From an uncultured Clostridia bacterium (lineage in GTDB: Bacteria; Bacillota; Clostridia; Christensenellales; Borkfalkiaceae), in assembly GCA_947053545.1 (NCBI GenBank), contig CAMRSY010000016.1, positions 1-33,207 of the forward strand: 33,207 nt of DNA. The letters run 5' to 3'. A program made the position numbers and the translations under genes. A model generated the notes under the pieces. It was not told the DNA's origin. It did not search any database and worked only from the letters and a program-made list of their open reading frames with translations. Shown in pieces: positions 23,421 to 30,640 of the stretch (positions are counted from its first letter, which is position 1; every line of letters starts with the position of its first letter).

Positions 23421-24068
23421 TTACCATACAAACGTAAAATTATTCGCTTCGCCGTTATCCACCAGAATATCCTGCGCCGTCATCGACCTGTTTACCGCCG
23501 TCATAAAATAGGCAAACTCCGCTATTTCTTCCTCCTCCGCCCATTTTTTTAGCGGCGTTACCTTCATAATTTTCGACCAGAGCGACGGCTCGTTTATCAC
23601 CCTGTCGTTAGAGGCGGTTAACACTCCCCCCGGAGACAGGCTGTTGCAGGTTGCGCCGAACTCCGCCGCGCGCATAGCAACGTTTTTCATATAAGCCACA
23701 ACCCCGCCCTTGCTTGCGGCATATTCAGGGAATTCCGAACCTGTACGCGCGCTTGCCGAAGCTATAAACAGTATGCTTTTTACGCCCGCGCGCAAGCCGT
23801 ATTTTTCGGTTACGCGTATTGCAGATTTCAAGTTTACGTCGATATCGGAACCCGTATTCTGCCCGCCGGCATTATTAATTAAAATTTCCGCGCCGTGTAT
23901 TTCCGGCAGTTCGCCCCCCAGCAAATCAAAGGTATGATGAATATAATTTTTATGCGTGATATCCGGCGGTAAAATATCTATTCCCTCCACGGTATGACCT
24001 GCGGAAAGGAATTTAACGGCTATTGCCTTTCCTATCCCCCGCGAAGTTCCGGTAATAAGTATTTTCAC
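23421..24068 (-). CDS. Short-chain dehydrogenase/reductase, coupled to the queuosine-precursor transporter
   Basis: A classical SDR of 215 residues that should reduce or oxidise a small molecule with NAD(P)H. Visible are TGTSRGIG at 6-13, NNAG at 65-68, N79, and the catalytic S104, Y116 and K120 (YAASKGG). The substrate is unknown. The GTG start overlaps the upstream transporter stop (GTGA), so it is translated together with a gene under a preQ1 riboswitch. That makes a role in queuosine precursor salvage or modification a reasonable guess, not a demonstrated one. It is shorter than the usual 240-260 residues because loops between strands are reduced. Confidence 0.9.
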   Translation of the reverse strand: MKILITGTSRGIGKAIAVKFLSAGHTVEGIDILPPDITHKNYIHHTFDLLGGELPEIHGAEILINNAGGQNTGSDIDVNLKSAIRVTEKYGLRAGVKSILFIASASARTGSEFPEYAASKGGVVAYMKNVAMRAAEFGATCNSLSPGGVLTASNDRVINEPSLWSKIMKVTPLKKWAEEEEIAEFAYFMTAVNRSMTAQDILVDNGEANNFTFVW

Positions 24069-24829
24069 AACGCCATCCCCTTTCTTTCGTTTACAAAAGC
24101 GAAATATTCTTTACCAACGCCGCGCTGCCGCCACTTTTTGCACACGAAATACCCCGCCTGAGCAAACACCGCCTCGCATAAAAGCTCTATAAGCATACCA
24201 GTTACCGCGCAGGTTACGCACTGCGTCCACGACCAGCCGAAAAAAATACGGCTTACAATAATTGCAAACACAAAGTTGTCGACAAACTGTCCCACCGCGG
24301 TGGAAACATAGACGCGGAGCACATAAGCCAACATTCCGTCGGGACGTTTTTTAAACGCTTTACCAATGCCGTAATTTAAAAAATTGTTTATTACAGCAGA
24401 AACGGCAAACGCGGCGGTACTGCCCAAAAGTACGTACCACGTGCCACCGAAAGTACCGTTTAAAGCGTCGTTTACCACATTGTTTTCATTGCCGTTTACA
24501 AAACTTTCGCCCCATACCCCCGGAATTTTACTTGCAACGAAAAATATAAGACAGCACATAAGATTTATTGCTATCGCAACCAGCGAAAGTTGAGTGGCGG
24601 CTTTCGGCCCGAAATGCTTTGTAAGCATATCCATAGACAAAAAAGCCACCCAGGAAACAATAATCCCGCAGTCAAGCGCTAAATACGTTGTGTGCGTGTC
24701 GATACTTTTGTTTGCAAGCAAATTCATAGCGACAACCGACAGCACAAACATTACCACGGTGAATGCGGGCACGGAAGACAGCAAAAGTTTAAATTCCTTT
24801 ACCTCTTCCTTAAAGTGAATTTTTTTCAT
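24065..24829 (-). CDS. yhhQ: Queuosine precursor transporter, VUT/YhhQ family
   Basis: VUT-1 family proteins import queuosine precursors (preQ0, preQ1 or queuine). From this ATG, with AAGGAG upstream, there are 254 residues and about six TM helices. Family features include the early helix AMNLLANKSI, MDMLTKHFGPKAATQLS, NNFLNYGIGKAFKKRPDG and VGQFVDNFVFAIIVSRIFFG. An ATG 19 codons earlier lies in the riboswitch and is rejected. The preQ1-I riboswitch that masks the ribosome site supports the substrate class. Confidence 0.92.
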   Translation of the reverse strand: MKKIHFKEEVKEFKLLLSSVPAFTVVMFVLSVVAMNLLANKSIDTHTTYLALDCGIIVSWVAFLSMDMLTKHFGPKAATQLSLVAIAINLMCCLIFFVASKIPGVWGESFVNGNENNVVNDALNGTFGGTWYVLLGSTAAFAVSAVINNFLNYGIGKAFKKRPDGMLAYVLRVYVSTAVGQFVDNFVFAIIVSRIFFGWSWTQCVTCAVTGMLIELLCEAVFAQAGYFVCKKWRQRGVGKEYFAFVNERKGMAL

Positions 24830-24837
24830 ATTAAGTT

Positions 24838-24878
24838 CTCCTTGTTTTTTTAAGAGATGGTTTTCAAGGTGACATCTC
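24838..24878 (-). promoter_or_regulatory. preQ1-I riboswitch controlling translation of the transporter
   Basis: On the minus strand P1 is GAGATG/CATCTC (plus arms 24873-24878 and 24854-24859), with a 13-nt loop ending in C just before the 3' arm. A tail TTAAAAAAACAAGGAG follows, typical of class-I preQ1 aptamers. Loop CCTTG (24865-24869) pairs with tail CAAGG (24840-24844), forming the H-type pseudoknot and masking the AAGGAG ribosome site. The gene behind it is a queuosine-precursor transporter, which fits a feedback switch acting on translation. Confidence 0.87.
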
Positions 24879-24885
24879 GTCGGCA

Positions 24886-24914
24886 ATTATACTACCCTCC
24901 GCGGTTGTTGTCAA
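24886..24914 (-). promoter_or_regulatory. Consensus promoter of the preQ1-controlled operon
   Basis: On the minus strand TTGACA (24909-24914), 17 bp, TATAAT (24886-24891), both perfect. Confidence 0.9.
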
Positions 24915-24923
24915 TAATTTTAT

Positions 24924-24955
24924 CGGCGGAACGCAGATTAACGCGCGTTCCGCCG
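24924..24955 (-). terminator. Hairpin terminator after the Myb-like repeat gene
   Basis: CGGCGGAACGC pairs with GCGTTCCGCCG around a 10-nt loop; the minus-strand tail ATAAAATTATT is only moderately T-rich. Confidence 0.7.
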
Positions 24956-24960
24956 AAATT

Positions 24961-25560
24961 TCAGTTTTGTAAATTTTTTACCTGCAGCTTTAAAAGAAAG
25001 TTTTCGTCGGTGAGTTTTTTTATAACCGAGGTAAGCCGCTTGTTCTCTTCCTTCAAACTGGCGTTAAGCTCGTCGTACAGATGATTTATCTTATCTTCTA
25101 TTGCCTTTCTGCCGTCGTCCGATACGTTATATCCCGCATCGCGCATCAGTTTTTCAAGCCTTTCGGGCTGTTTTGCCAGTACGTTGCGGTACTTGTTCTG
25201 ATAGCGCAGCATAAGTTTGTCGTCGCCGCCCGCAAGGTTTAAAACGGCGCGGCGCACGGATATGCCCCTGCTACGTTCCTGCAAAATAGCCTTTAAAATT
25301 TTATCGGTTTCCTCGTCGGTAAAGGGGCGGCTTTCTTCGGCTTTAAGCTGAGTGTCCTTTAAAATTTCGCGCACCTCCCGATTTTCCGTACTTTTTAAAA
25401 GCGCGTAATAATAATTGCGCACGCTGCCCTTTGCCCTGCCCGAATTTTTTGCATATTCTTCGAAAATGCGCGTAAGCGTTTTGCCCTGACCTTTCCCCTC
25501 GCAAACGTATTTTACAAGACTTTGCGCCTCTTCCTTCGTGTAGCCGTTAATTTTTTCCAT
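24961..25560 (-). CDS. Tandem Myb-like/RsfA-like repeat DNA-binding protein with C-terminal coiled coil
   Basis: The 199 residues contain two related segments of about 50 residues: GYTKEEAQSLVKYVCEG...SVRNYYYALLK (6-56) and PFTDEETDKILKAILQE...RYQNKYRNVLAK (79-130). Each has the T-x-E-E start, a hydrophobic helix and a final aromatic-basic helix, like the Myb/SANT-type repeats of RsfA-type regulators in sporulating Firmicutes. The last 35 residues (LYDELNASLKEENKRLTSV and beyond) form a heptad coiled coil, so dimerisation is likely. A strong AAGGAGG precedes the ATG. It is a single-gene unit divergent from the 309-aa gene. A link to sporulation is a guess. Confidence 0.65.
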   Translation of the reverse strand: MEKINGYTKEEAQSLVKYVCEGKGQGKTLTRIFEEYAKNSGRAKGSVRNYYYALLKSTENREVREILKDTQLKAEESRPFTDEETDKILKAILQERSRGISVRRAVLNLAGGDDKLMLRYQNKYRNVLAKQPERLEKLMRDAGYNVSDDGRKAIEDKINHLYDELNASLKEENKRLTSVIKKLTDENFLLKLQVKNLQN

Positions 25561-25594
25561 AACGCCTCCTTGAAATTTGTTTACGGAGATGTTA

Positions 25595-25622
25595 TTGACA
25601 TAAATAAATTTATTAATACATT
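25595..25622 (+). promoter_or_regulatory. Probable promoter of the 309-aa gene
   Basis: Perfect TTGACA (25595-25600), 16 bp, then TACATT (25617-25622). The start of transcription would lie about seven bases before the ATG, leaving no room for a ribosome site. Confidence 0.55.
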
Positions 25623-25635
25623 AAATAATTAGCGT

Positions 25636-26565
25636 ATGAGACTGTATTTTTTATCCGAACGCCCCGCCGCACTTAAATTGAACGGCGCGTATCTTGGAGT
25701 TATTGACGGCTTCGAACGGTTTATCGATTTCGACGGCAACGGAAAAATTTTTGCCGAAGCGATACCCGACGGCGACGCATTGCCCGTAAATTTTTTTATA
25801 GACGGCGCGCTTTTTACTCAACCTCCCGAATTTTTAGACGTATACCTTACCGACGGCGACGCTGTAATTTATATATCCCGTTACGAAAAACGCGTGCGCG
25901 AGCTTAAAGTTATCGCTCAAACTGTGTTTTGCGGCGGACAGTACACGCTGTTTACAACGGACGGCAGAATTTATTTAAACTGCGAAAATAAAACCTGCTC
26001 GCTTTACGAACTGCCGCAAACGTGCGCGAATGCAAAACTTATTGAAAGTTCGGTAGGCGGATTCCCCGTATTGCTTGCGGAAGGCGAAGGGTATCTTGTA
26101 ATTATTTCGGAAGAGGGCAAACGCGTATTTTACAACGCCGCCGAAAGCTGGCAGTGCGGCGAAAAACTTACGGTTACCGTAAACTTTAACACTTGCGCGG
26201 GCTGCCGCGCCGTATGCACGTTTGCTTACAACGGCTTACAAATGACCTTAGAAAAAAGCAAAACCGAAGAACGCATTGCGCCCGACGGCAAAATTTTACA
26301 TTTTGCTTTTTTTGAAAGCGTACTTACGCACGGTGATTATGCAAAATATCTGTGCGACGACCTGAAGAAAAGCGCCGCCGCATTGCCCGCATTTTTGGGC
26401 GAGTTTATAGACGTCAGCGTGCCTTACAAAAAATTTTACGAAAGCCGCGGCGAGATTAACGCCGCCGGACTTGTATACGCGGTAAAGAAAAACCTGTTTA
26501 CGGTTAAATACTTCGCCGTAGACGTCGCCGACGGAAAAATTACCAACATTTACGAAATTACTTAA
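25636..26565 (+). CDS. Uncharacterised 309-aa protein
   Basis: No known family is recognised. There is no signal peptide or TM helix. The sequence is beta-rich with frequent aromatic and Gly-Asp turns (VIDGFERFIDFDGNGKIF, VYLTDGDAVIYISRYEKRV, GGFPVLLAEGEGYLVIIS), suggesting repeated beta-sheet modules, followed by a more helical C-terminal third (YAKYLCDDLKKSAAALPAFL). Cysteines are fairly many (C119, C136, C141, C149, then a C..C..C cluster near 200-210), but no clear metal motif. The frame and base composition look genuinely coding, and it ends at a strong terminator. No ribosome site precedes the ATG. Confidence 0.75.
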   Translation: MRLYFLSERPAALKLNGAYLGVIDGFERFIDFDGNGKIFAEAIPDGDALPVNFFIDGALFTQPPEFLDVYLTDGDAVIYISRYEKRVRELKVIAQTVFCGGQYTLFTTDGRIYLNCENKTCSLYELPQTCANAKLIESSVGGFPVLLAEGEGYLVIISEEGKRVFYNAAESWQCGEKLTVTVNFNTCAGCRAVCTFAYNGLQMTLEKSKTEERIAPDGKILHFAFFESVLTHGDYAKYLCDDLKKSAAALPAFLGEFIDVSVPYKKFYESRGEINAAGLVYAVKKNLFTVKYFAVDVADGKITNIYEIT

Positions 26566-26663
26566 TCGATCGTTTATTAAATTTAATTAAATCAAAACGA
26601 AGTACGAAAAGCTTGCAGACTACCTTGCAGGCAAAGAAATTAAAAATTTTAATTATATAGCTT

Positions 26664-26693
26664 ACCGGCGGCGATTATTTAATCGCCGCCGGT
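26664..26693. terminator. Bidirectional hairpin between the 309-aa gene and the DtxR-type gene
   Basis: A perfect 13-bp stem, ACCGGCGGCGATT with AATCGCCGCCGGT, loop ATTT, between convergent genes. T tracts are weak. Confidence 0.75.
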
Positions 26694-26700
26694 ACATTGT

Positions 26701-27069
26701 TTATTGTTTATTTTTGTTAACAAAATTTTCCATAGCAGAAAACGTAGCAGCGGAAACTATATGCTCCATTTCGCACGCGTCGGCGTCGGCGTCCTCTTCG
26801 TTAACTCCGTGCAACGCCAAAAATCTGCGTATGGTGCAATGCCTGTGATAAATAGTTTCGGCATAACTTTTGCCCGATTCGGTTAAGTATATGTGCAAGC
26901 CGTCGGTTTGAATATACCCGTCCCCCTTTAACAGCTTAAGCGCTTTTAAAACGGCGGGCTGCGACACTCCAAGTTTGCGCGCCACCTCTATCTGATGCAC
27001 GTCTTCAAGCTGTTCGGACAGCAGTAAAACCGCCTCCAAATAATCTTCTTTCGACTGGTTTTTTTTCAT
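26701..27069 (-). CDS. DtxR/MntR-family metal-dependent repressor
   Basis: A metal-sensing regulator of 122 residues: winged HTH (HQIEVARKLGVSQPAVLKALKLL at 25-47, wing GYIQTDGLHIYLTESG) then the dimerisation/metal domain. Candidate ligands are D9, E12, H77, C99, E102 and H103. Positions match B. subtilis MntR except that C99 replaces Glu; the ACEMEH motif is instead like the cysteine-containing site of DtxR/IdeR. So Mn versus Fe specificity is open. There is no SH3-like domain. AAGGGGG precedes the ATG, 20 bases after prfA, so it is probably read with prfA. No metal transporter is nearby. Confidence 0.88.
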   Translation of the reverse strand: MKKNQSKEDYLEAVLLLSEQLEDVHQIEVARKLGVSQPAVLKALKLLKGDGYIQTDGLHIYLTESGKSYAETIYHRHCTIRRFLALHGVNEEDADADACEMEHIVSAATFSAMENFVNKNKQ

Positions 27070-27089
27070 ACGTTCCCCCTTGCAACAAC

Positions 27090-28163
27090 CTAATCTTCAC
27101 CGCCGGCAAGCAGCCTTTCGCGCTCGGCAACGGCAAGCGCTTCGGTCATTTCGTCTAAATCGCCCATCATAAAGCCGTCTATCGAATACAGCGAAAGCCC
27201 TATGCGGTGGTCGGTAACGCGCCCCTGCGGAAAATTATAAGTGCGGATACGCTCGGACCTGTCGCCACGTCCGACAAGCGATTTTCGCTGCGCATCCTGT
27301 TCGCCACGACTTAAATTATTGTAATAATCGTACAGACGCGACCGCAGAACCTTAAACGCCTTGTCCTTGTTTTTAAGCTGACTGCGCTCGTCCTGACAGG
27401 TCACCACTATTCCGGTGGGATAGTGGGTAAGCCGTATAGCCGTTTCGGTTTTATTAACCTTCTGTCCGCCCGCGCCCGACGAACGGTAAACGTCTATGCG
27501 CACGTCCTCGTCGCGGATTTCCACGTCCACGTCTTCAGCTTCGGGCAGCACGGCAACCGTCGCCGTAGACGTATGCACCCTGCCCTGACTTTCGGTTTCG
27601 GGCACGCGCTGAACGCGGTGCACCCCGCTTTCGAATTTTAACTGCTTGTACGCGTCCTTACCCGCTATATTCAACACTATTTCTTTTATGCCGCCCAACT
27701 CGGTAGAATTTTCGTCAACAACCTCAACTTTAAGGCGGTGTTTTTCGCAATAATACAGATACATACGGTATAACTGCGCGGCAAACAGAGCCGCCTCTTC
27801 GCCGCCGGCGCCGCCGCGAATCTCCATTATGCAGTTTCTGTCGTCGTTTTTGTCCCTGGGCAACAGCAATATTTTAAGTTCGCCCTCTATCTCTTCCATA
27901 CGTCGGCGGCAGGCGTAAATCTCCTCGTTGTAAAGGGCGCGCATTTCCGCGTCGTTTTCGTCCTTAACCGCCTCTTCCGCTAAATTCAGCTTTTTTTCTT
28001 CCGCCAAATATTCCGCATATTTTTCGGCAGGCTCGGATAATTCGGACTGTTCCTTTGCAATTTTTGTCCATTCCTCGCCGCCCGCAGTTACCGAACCGTC
28101 GGATAATTTTAAAGTTAATATATTATATTTTTCGTAAATTTCACGTATCTTCGAATTGTTCAT
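27090..28163 (-). CDS. prfA: Peptide chain release factor 1
   Basis: RF1 ends translation at UAA and UAG. The 357 residues include the recognition tripeptide PET in RVPETESQGR, the catalytic GGQ in SSGAGGQKVN, and the usual coiled N-terminal domain. The gene itself ends with TAG. The ATG is not preceded by a ribosome site, and it stands 15 bases after a 13-bp GC-rich hairpin. Position after the PrmC-domain gene, whose product methylates the GGQ glutamine, is the conserved arrangement. Confidence 0.97.
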   Translation of the reverse strand: MNNSKIREIYEKYNILTLKLSDGSVTAGGEEWTKIAKEQSELSEPAEKYAEYLAEEKKLNLAEEAVKDENDAEMRALYNEEIYACRRRMEEIEGELKILLLPRDKNDDRNCIMEIRGGAGGEEAALFAAQLYRMYLYYCEKHRLKVEVVDENSTELGGIKEIVLNIAGKDAYKQLKFESGVHRVQRVPETESQGRVHTSTATVAVLPEAEDVDVEIRDEDVRIDVYRSSGAGGQKVNKTETAIRLTHYPTGIVVTCQDERSQLKNKDKAFKVLRSRLYDYYNNLSRGEQDAQRKSLVGRGDRSERIRTYNFPQGRVTDHRIGLSLYSIDGFMMGDLDEMTEALAVAERERLLAGGED

Positions 28164-28178
28164 ATTTAAAAAATATCC

Positions 28179-28215
28179 GTGCGCCGCCGCAAAGCTTTAA
28201 CCTGCGGCGGCGCAC
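28179..28215 (-). terminator. Strong hairpin between the yqhQ-prmC gene and prfA
   Basis: GTGCGCCGCCGCA pairs perfectly with TGCGGCGGCGCAC around an 11-nt loop. On the minus strand GGATATTTTTTAAAT follows, so it can act as a terminator or attenuator directly before prfA. Confidence 0.7.
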
Positions 28216-28239
28216 TTTGTTCCGTCATTTTATATTCAA

Positions 28240-30069
28240 TTAAAACGCTATCTTCAAAAACCTGTCAACGCCCGCGAAATCTTTTACTACCATAGCGTAC
28301 TCGCGCTTGTCAAACAGCTTTAACACGTCTTCGGCCTGGCCTTCGCCTACCTCCAGCATAAGCAGCCCTCCGCGCGTTATGTACCGCGACACCTCTTTGG
28401 CAAGCCGCCTGTAAAACTCCAAACCGTCGTCACCGCCGTCAAGCGCTATGCGCGGTTCGTAATCGCGCACCTCGCTTTGCAACTGCGCAATTTCGCCGCT
28501 TTTTATATACGGCGGATTGCAGACAATTAAATTAAATCTGCCGTGCACGTGCGAAAACAAATCGCTTTGCACAAAGTTTATATCTACCGAATTGTAATTT
28601 GCGTTTTCGCGGGCAAGCATTATCGCCGCATCCGAAACGTCAGCAGCCGAAATTTGTACCTTTTTACCCTTTAAATGCTTTGCTACCGACACGGCTATAC
28701 ATCCGCTGCCCGTACACATATCAAGTATTTTATCGCCCTCTTCAACCGAATTTACAACCTGTTGCGCAAGAATTTCGGTTTCGGGTCTGGGAATTAGCGC
28801 CCTTTCGTCCACCTTAATGGTACAGTCGTAAAATTCCACGTCGCCTATAATGTACCAAAGGGGTCTGCCCGTCATGCGTTTGTCTACAAGCTCTATTATC
28901 TTGCGCGTTTCGCCCGGCTTTACCATACGCTGCTGGGTTAACTCGCTGCGGTTAATTCCTAAAATTATAGAATATATCCACTCCGCGTCGCTTTCGTCAA
29001 TATTGTTTTCCGCAAATTTTTTCTTTGTTTCTTCCAGCATTTTAGGAAGCAGTCCGCCCGTAATAAACAACTCTTCTTCCAGTTCGCCGTCCGCATCCAT
29101 TTCCATAGCCGATGTAAAAGCGGCTATAGCCACCTCCACCATCTGCTCGTCCGGCTCGCGCGTGGTAAATACTTTCTGCAAAAGCATACCGGGCGCTTTG
29201 AAAACTTTTGATACGGGGCCGTGAAAATGCGCCAGCAATTTTAATATTTCATACGATATGCCCGCAATAACCGGCAGAAGAACTATTTCCACGCCTATAT
29301 TCGCCAGCACCTGAAGCGCGTATATGCTTATCTGATTTACTTTCAGCGCCCAGCTTACAATTCCCAGCAAAACTATGTTTATTATTATTACGATAAACAA
29401 AAACGAAGTGCCGCACCTGTCGTGTATGCGCGAACAGTTCATAACGTTTTCAGGCGTAAGTTCAAGCCCCTTTTCGTAACAGTTAATCGTTTTGTGTTCG
29501 GCGCCGTGATAGCGGTATAGCCTGCGGATATCCTTTAAAACCATTATAAGACCCAGATATCCCAAAAATATTACCAGCTTAAACACGCCCAGCATTACAT
29601 ATTCCCACGGAGAACCGATCAGAGTTTTCCAAAGATATTTGTCCAGCGTGCTTACCAAAAACCGGGGCAGCCACATAAAAAATACAATTGCAAGAACAAG
29701 CCCCAAAATTACGCCGACAAACGAAACAACGCTCATTAAATCGGTTTTAAACTTTTCGGCAAACCACTTTTCCACGCGTCCGGGTTCGTCGTCGGAAGAA
29801 CCGTATACCTCTGACGAGCGCATAAGCGCTTTTGTACCGCGGACAAGCGAGCCGAACATATTGACAACTCCCCTTACGAATGGAATTTTAGATGCCGTTA
29901 CGCCCGCCTTAGTGCGCTTTATTCTCTTTTTTTCAACCTGAATGTTTCCGTCGGGGTCGCGTACGGCGGTACAATAGGCTGTTTTGCCCATCATCATAAC
30001 GCCTTCCATTACGGCCTGCCCGCCCACCGACGAACATATAGGTTTTGCTTTTTTCTCTTTTTTAGACAT
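28240..30069 (-). CDS. prmC: Fusion of DUF1385 (YqhQ) membrane protein and PrmC release-factor methyltransferase
   Basis: One open frame of 609 residues. Residues 1-330 are a YqhQ/DUF1385 protein: GGQAVMEGVMMMG near 16-28, FVRGVVNMFGSLVRGTKAL, several TM helices (about 110-300), and YHGAEHKTINCYE with RCGTSFLF. Residues about 340-609 are PrmC: an N-terminal helical domain (AEWIYSIILGINRSELTQQR), MTGRPLWYIIGDVEFYD, PRPETEILA, DMCTGSGCIAVSVA for SAM, and the NPPY motif at about 518-521. PrmC methylates the glutamine of the GGQ loop in RF1/RF2. The next gene is its substrate, prfA. The fusion would tether the methyltransferase to the membrane unless the protein is cleaved. Confidence 0.93.
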   Translation of the reverse strand: MSKKEKKAKPICSSVGGQAVMEGVMMMGKTAYCTAVRDPDGNIQVEKKRIKRTKAGVTASKIPFVRGVVNMFGSLVRGTKALMRSSEVYGSSDDEPGRVEKWFAEKFKTDLMSVVSFVGVILGLVLAIVFFMWLPRFLVSTLDKYLWKTLIGSPWEYVMLGVFKLVIFLGYLGLIMVLKDIRRLYRYHGAEHKTINCYEKGLELTPENVMNCSRIHDRCGTSFLFIVIIINIVLLGIVSWALKVNQISIYALQVLANIGVEIVLLPVIAGISYEILKLLAHFHGPVSKVFKAPGMLLQKVFTTREPDEQMVEVAIAAFTSAMEMDADGELEEELFITGGLLPKMLEETKKKFAENNIDESDAEWIYSIILGINRSELTQQRMVKPGETRKIIELVDKRMTGRPLWYIIGDVEFYDCTIKVDERALIPRPETEILAQQVVNSVEEGDKILDMCTGSGCIAVSVAKHLKGKKVQISAADVSDAAIMLARENANYNSVDINFVQSDLFSHVHGRFNLIVCNPPYIKSGEIAQLQSEVRDYEPRIALDGGDDGLEFYRRLAKEVSRYITRGGLLMLEVGEGQAEDVLKLFDKREYAMVVKDFAGVDRFLKIAF

Positions 30070-30162
30070 ATAGTTCCCGCAGATTGGTTATCGCGACAAT
30101 CAAAAATAATTTTACGTAAACGACTGCGCTTTTTTTACACGGTACAATATACGACCGCGTTT

Positions 30163-30196
30163 AAACAAAAAGGGCTTCAAAACCGTATTTGAAGCC
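30163..30196 (-). terminator. Terminator after rpmE
   Basis: On the minus strand GGCTTCAA pairs with TTGAAGCC, followed by CTTTTTGTTT. Confidence 0.85.
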
Positions 30197-30206
30197 GCAT
30201 TTTTTG

Positions 30207-30410
30207 TCAGATGTTGTATCTTTTTTTGAACTTATCAACACGGCCGCCCGTATCTACAAGCTTTTGCTTGCCTGTAAAGAAGGGATGACACTTGTTGCAA
30301 ATATCCACTTTTAACGTTTCCACCTTTTTGGTAGTACCCGTTTTAAAGGTAGCGCCGCATGCGCAAACGACCGTCACTTCGTGATAATCGGGATGTATTT
30401 CGGGCTTCAT
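30207..30410 (-). CDS. rpmE: 50S ribosomal protein L31, zinc-binding type
   Basis: L31 bridges the 50S subunit and the 30S head. The 67 residues begin [22 protein letters not shown] and keep the zinc ribbon cysteines C16, C18, C37 and C40 (CACG, CNKC), so this is the zinc-containing form. GAGGTG precedes the ATG. It is followed by a terminator and then the yqhQ-prmC gene. Confidence 0.97.
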   Translation of the reverse strand: MKPEIHPDYHEVTVVCACGATFKTGTTKKVETLKVDICNKCHPFFTGKQKLVDTGGRVDKFKKRYNI

Positions 30411-30451
30411 ATTTTCACCTCGCTGTAATTTACTAACTTAAATGCTAAATC

Positions 30452-30480
30452 ATTATAATTAAAATATATGCATAAGTCAA
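30452..30480 (-). promoter_or_regulatory. Promoter of rpmE
   Basis: On the minus strand TTGACT (30475-30480), 17 bp, TATAAT (30452-30457). Confidence 0.85.
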
Positions 30481-30603
30481 TCGATTTTAAACCTTCTTGC
30501 AAAATTCTTTTATTGCACCGCCCTAATTATTTGCCTGCAAATGCATTTTTTGACCGCAAATTTGCTTATATTAACCAAAATTTACTATTATGCGTTTAAA
30601 AGG

Positions 30604-30632
30604 TTGATTTAAACCTGCCGTTGGCGTATAAT
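30604..30632 (+). promoter_or_regulatory. Promoter of the MDR gene
   Basis: TTGATT (30604-30609), 17 bp, TATAAT (30627-30632). Transcription is expected at about 30639, two bases before the ATG. Confidence 0.8.
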
Positions 30633-30640
30633 AAACGCGT

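Noticed and set aside
26566-26663. Gene remnant or repeat after the 309-aa gene
   Set aside because: Only short chance repeats (TTGCAG twice) are present; no ORF, hairpin or known element until the terminator at 26664.
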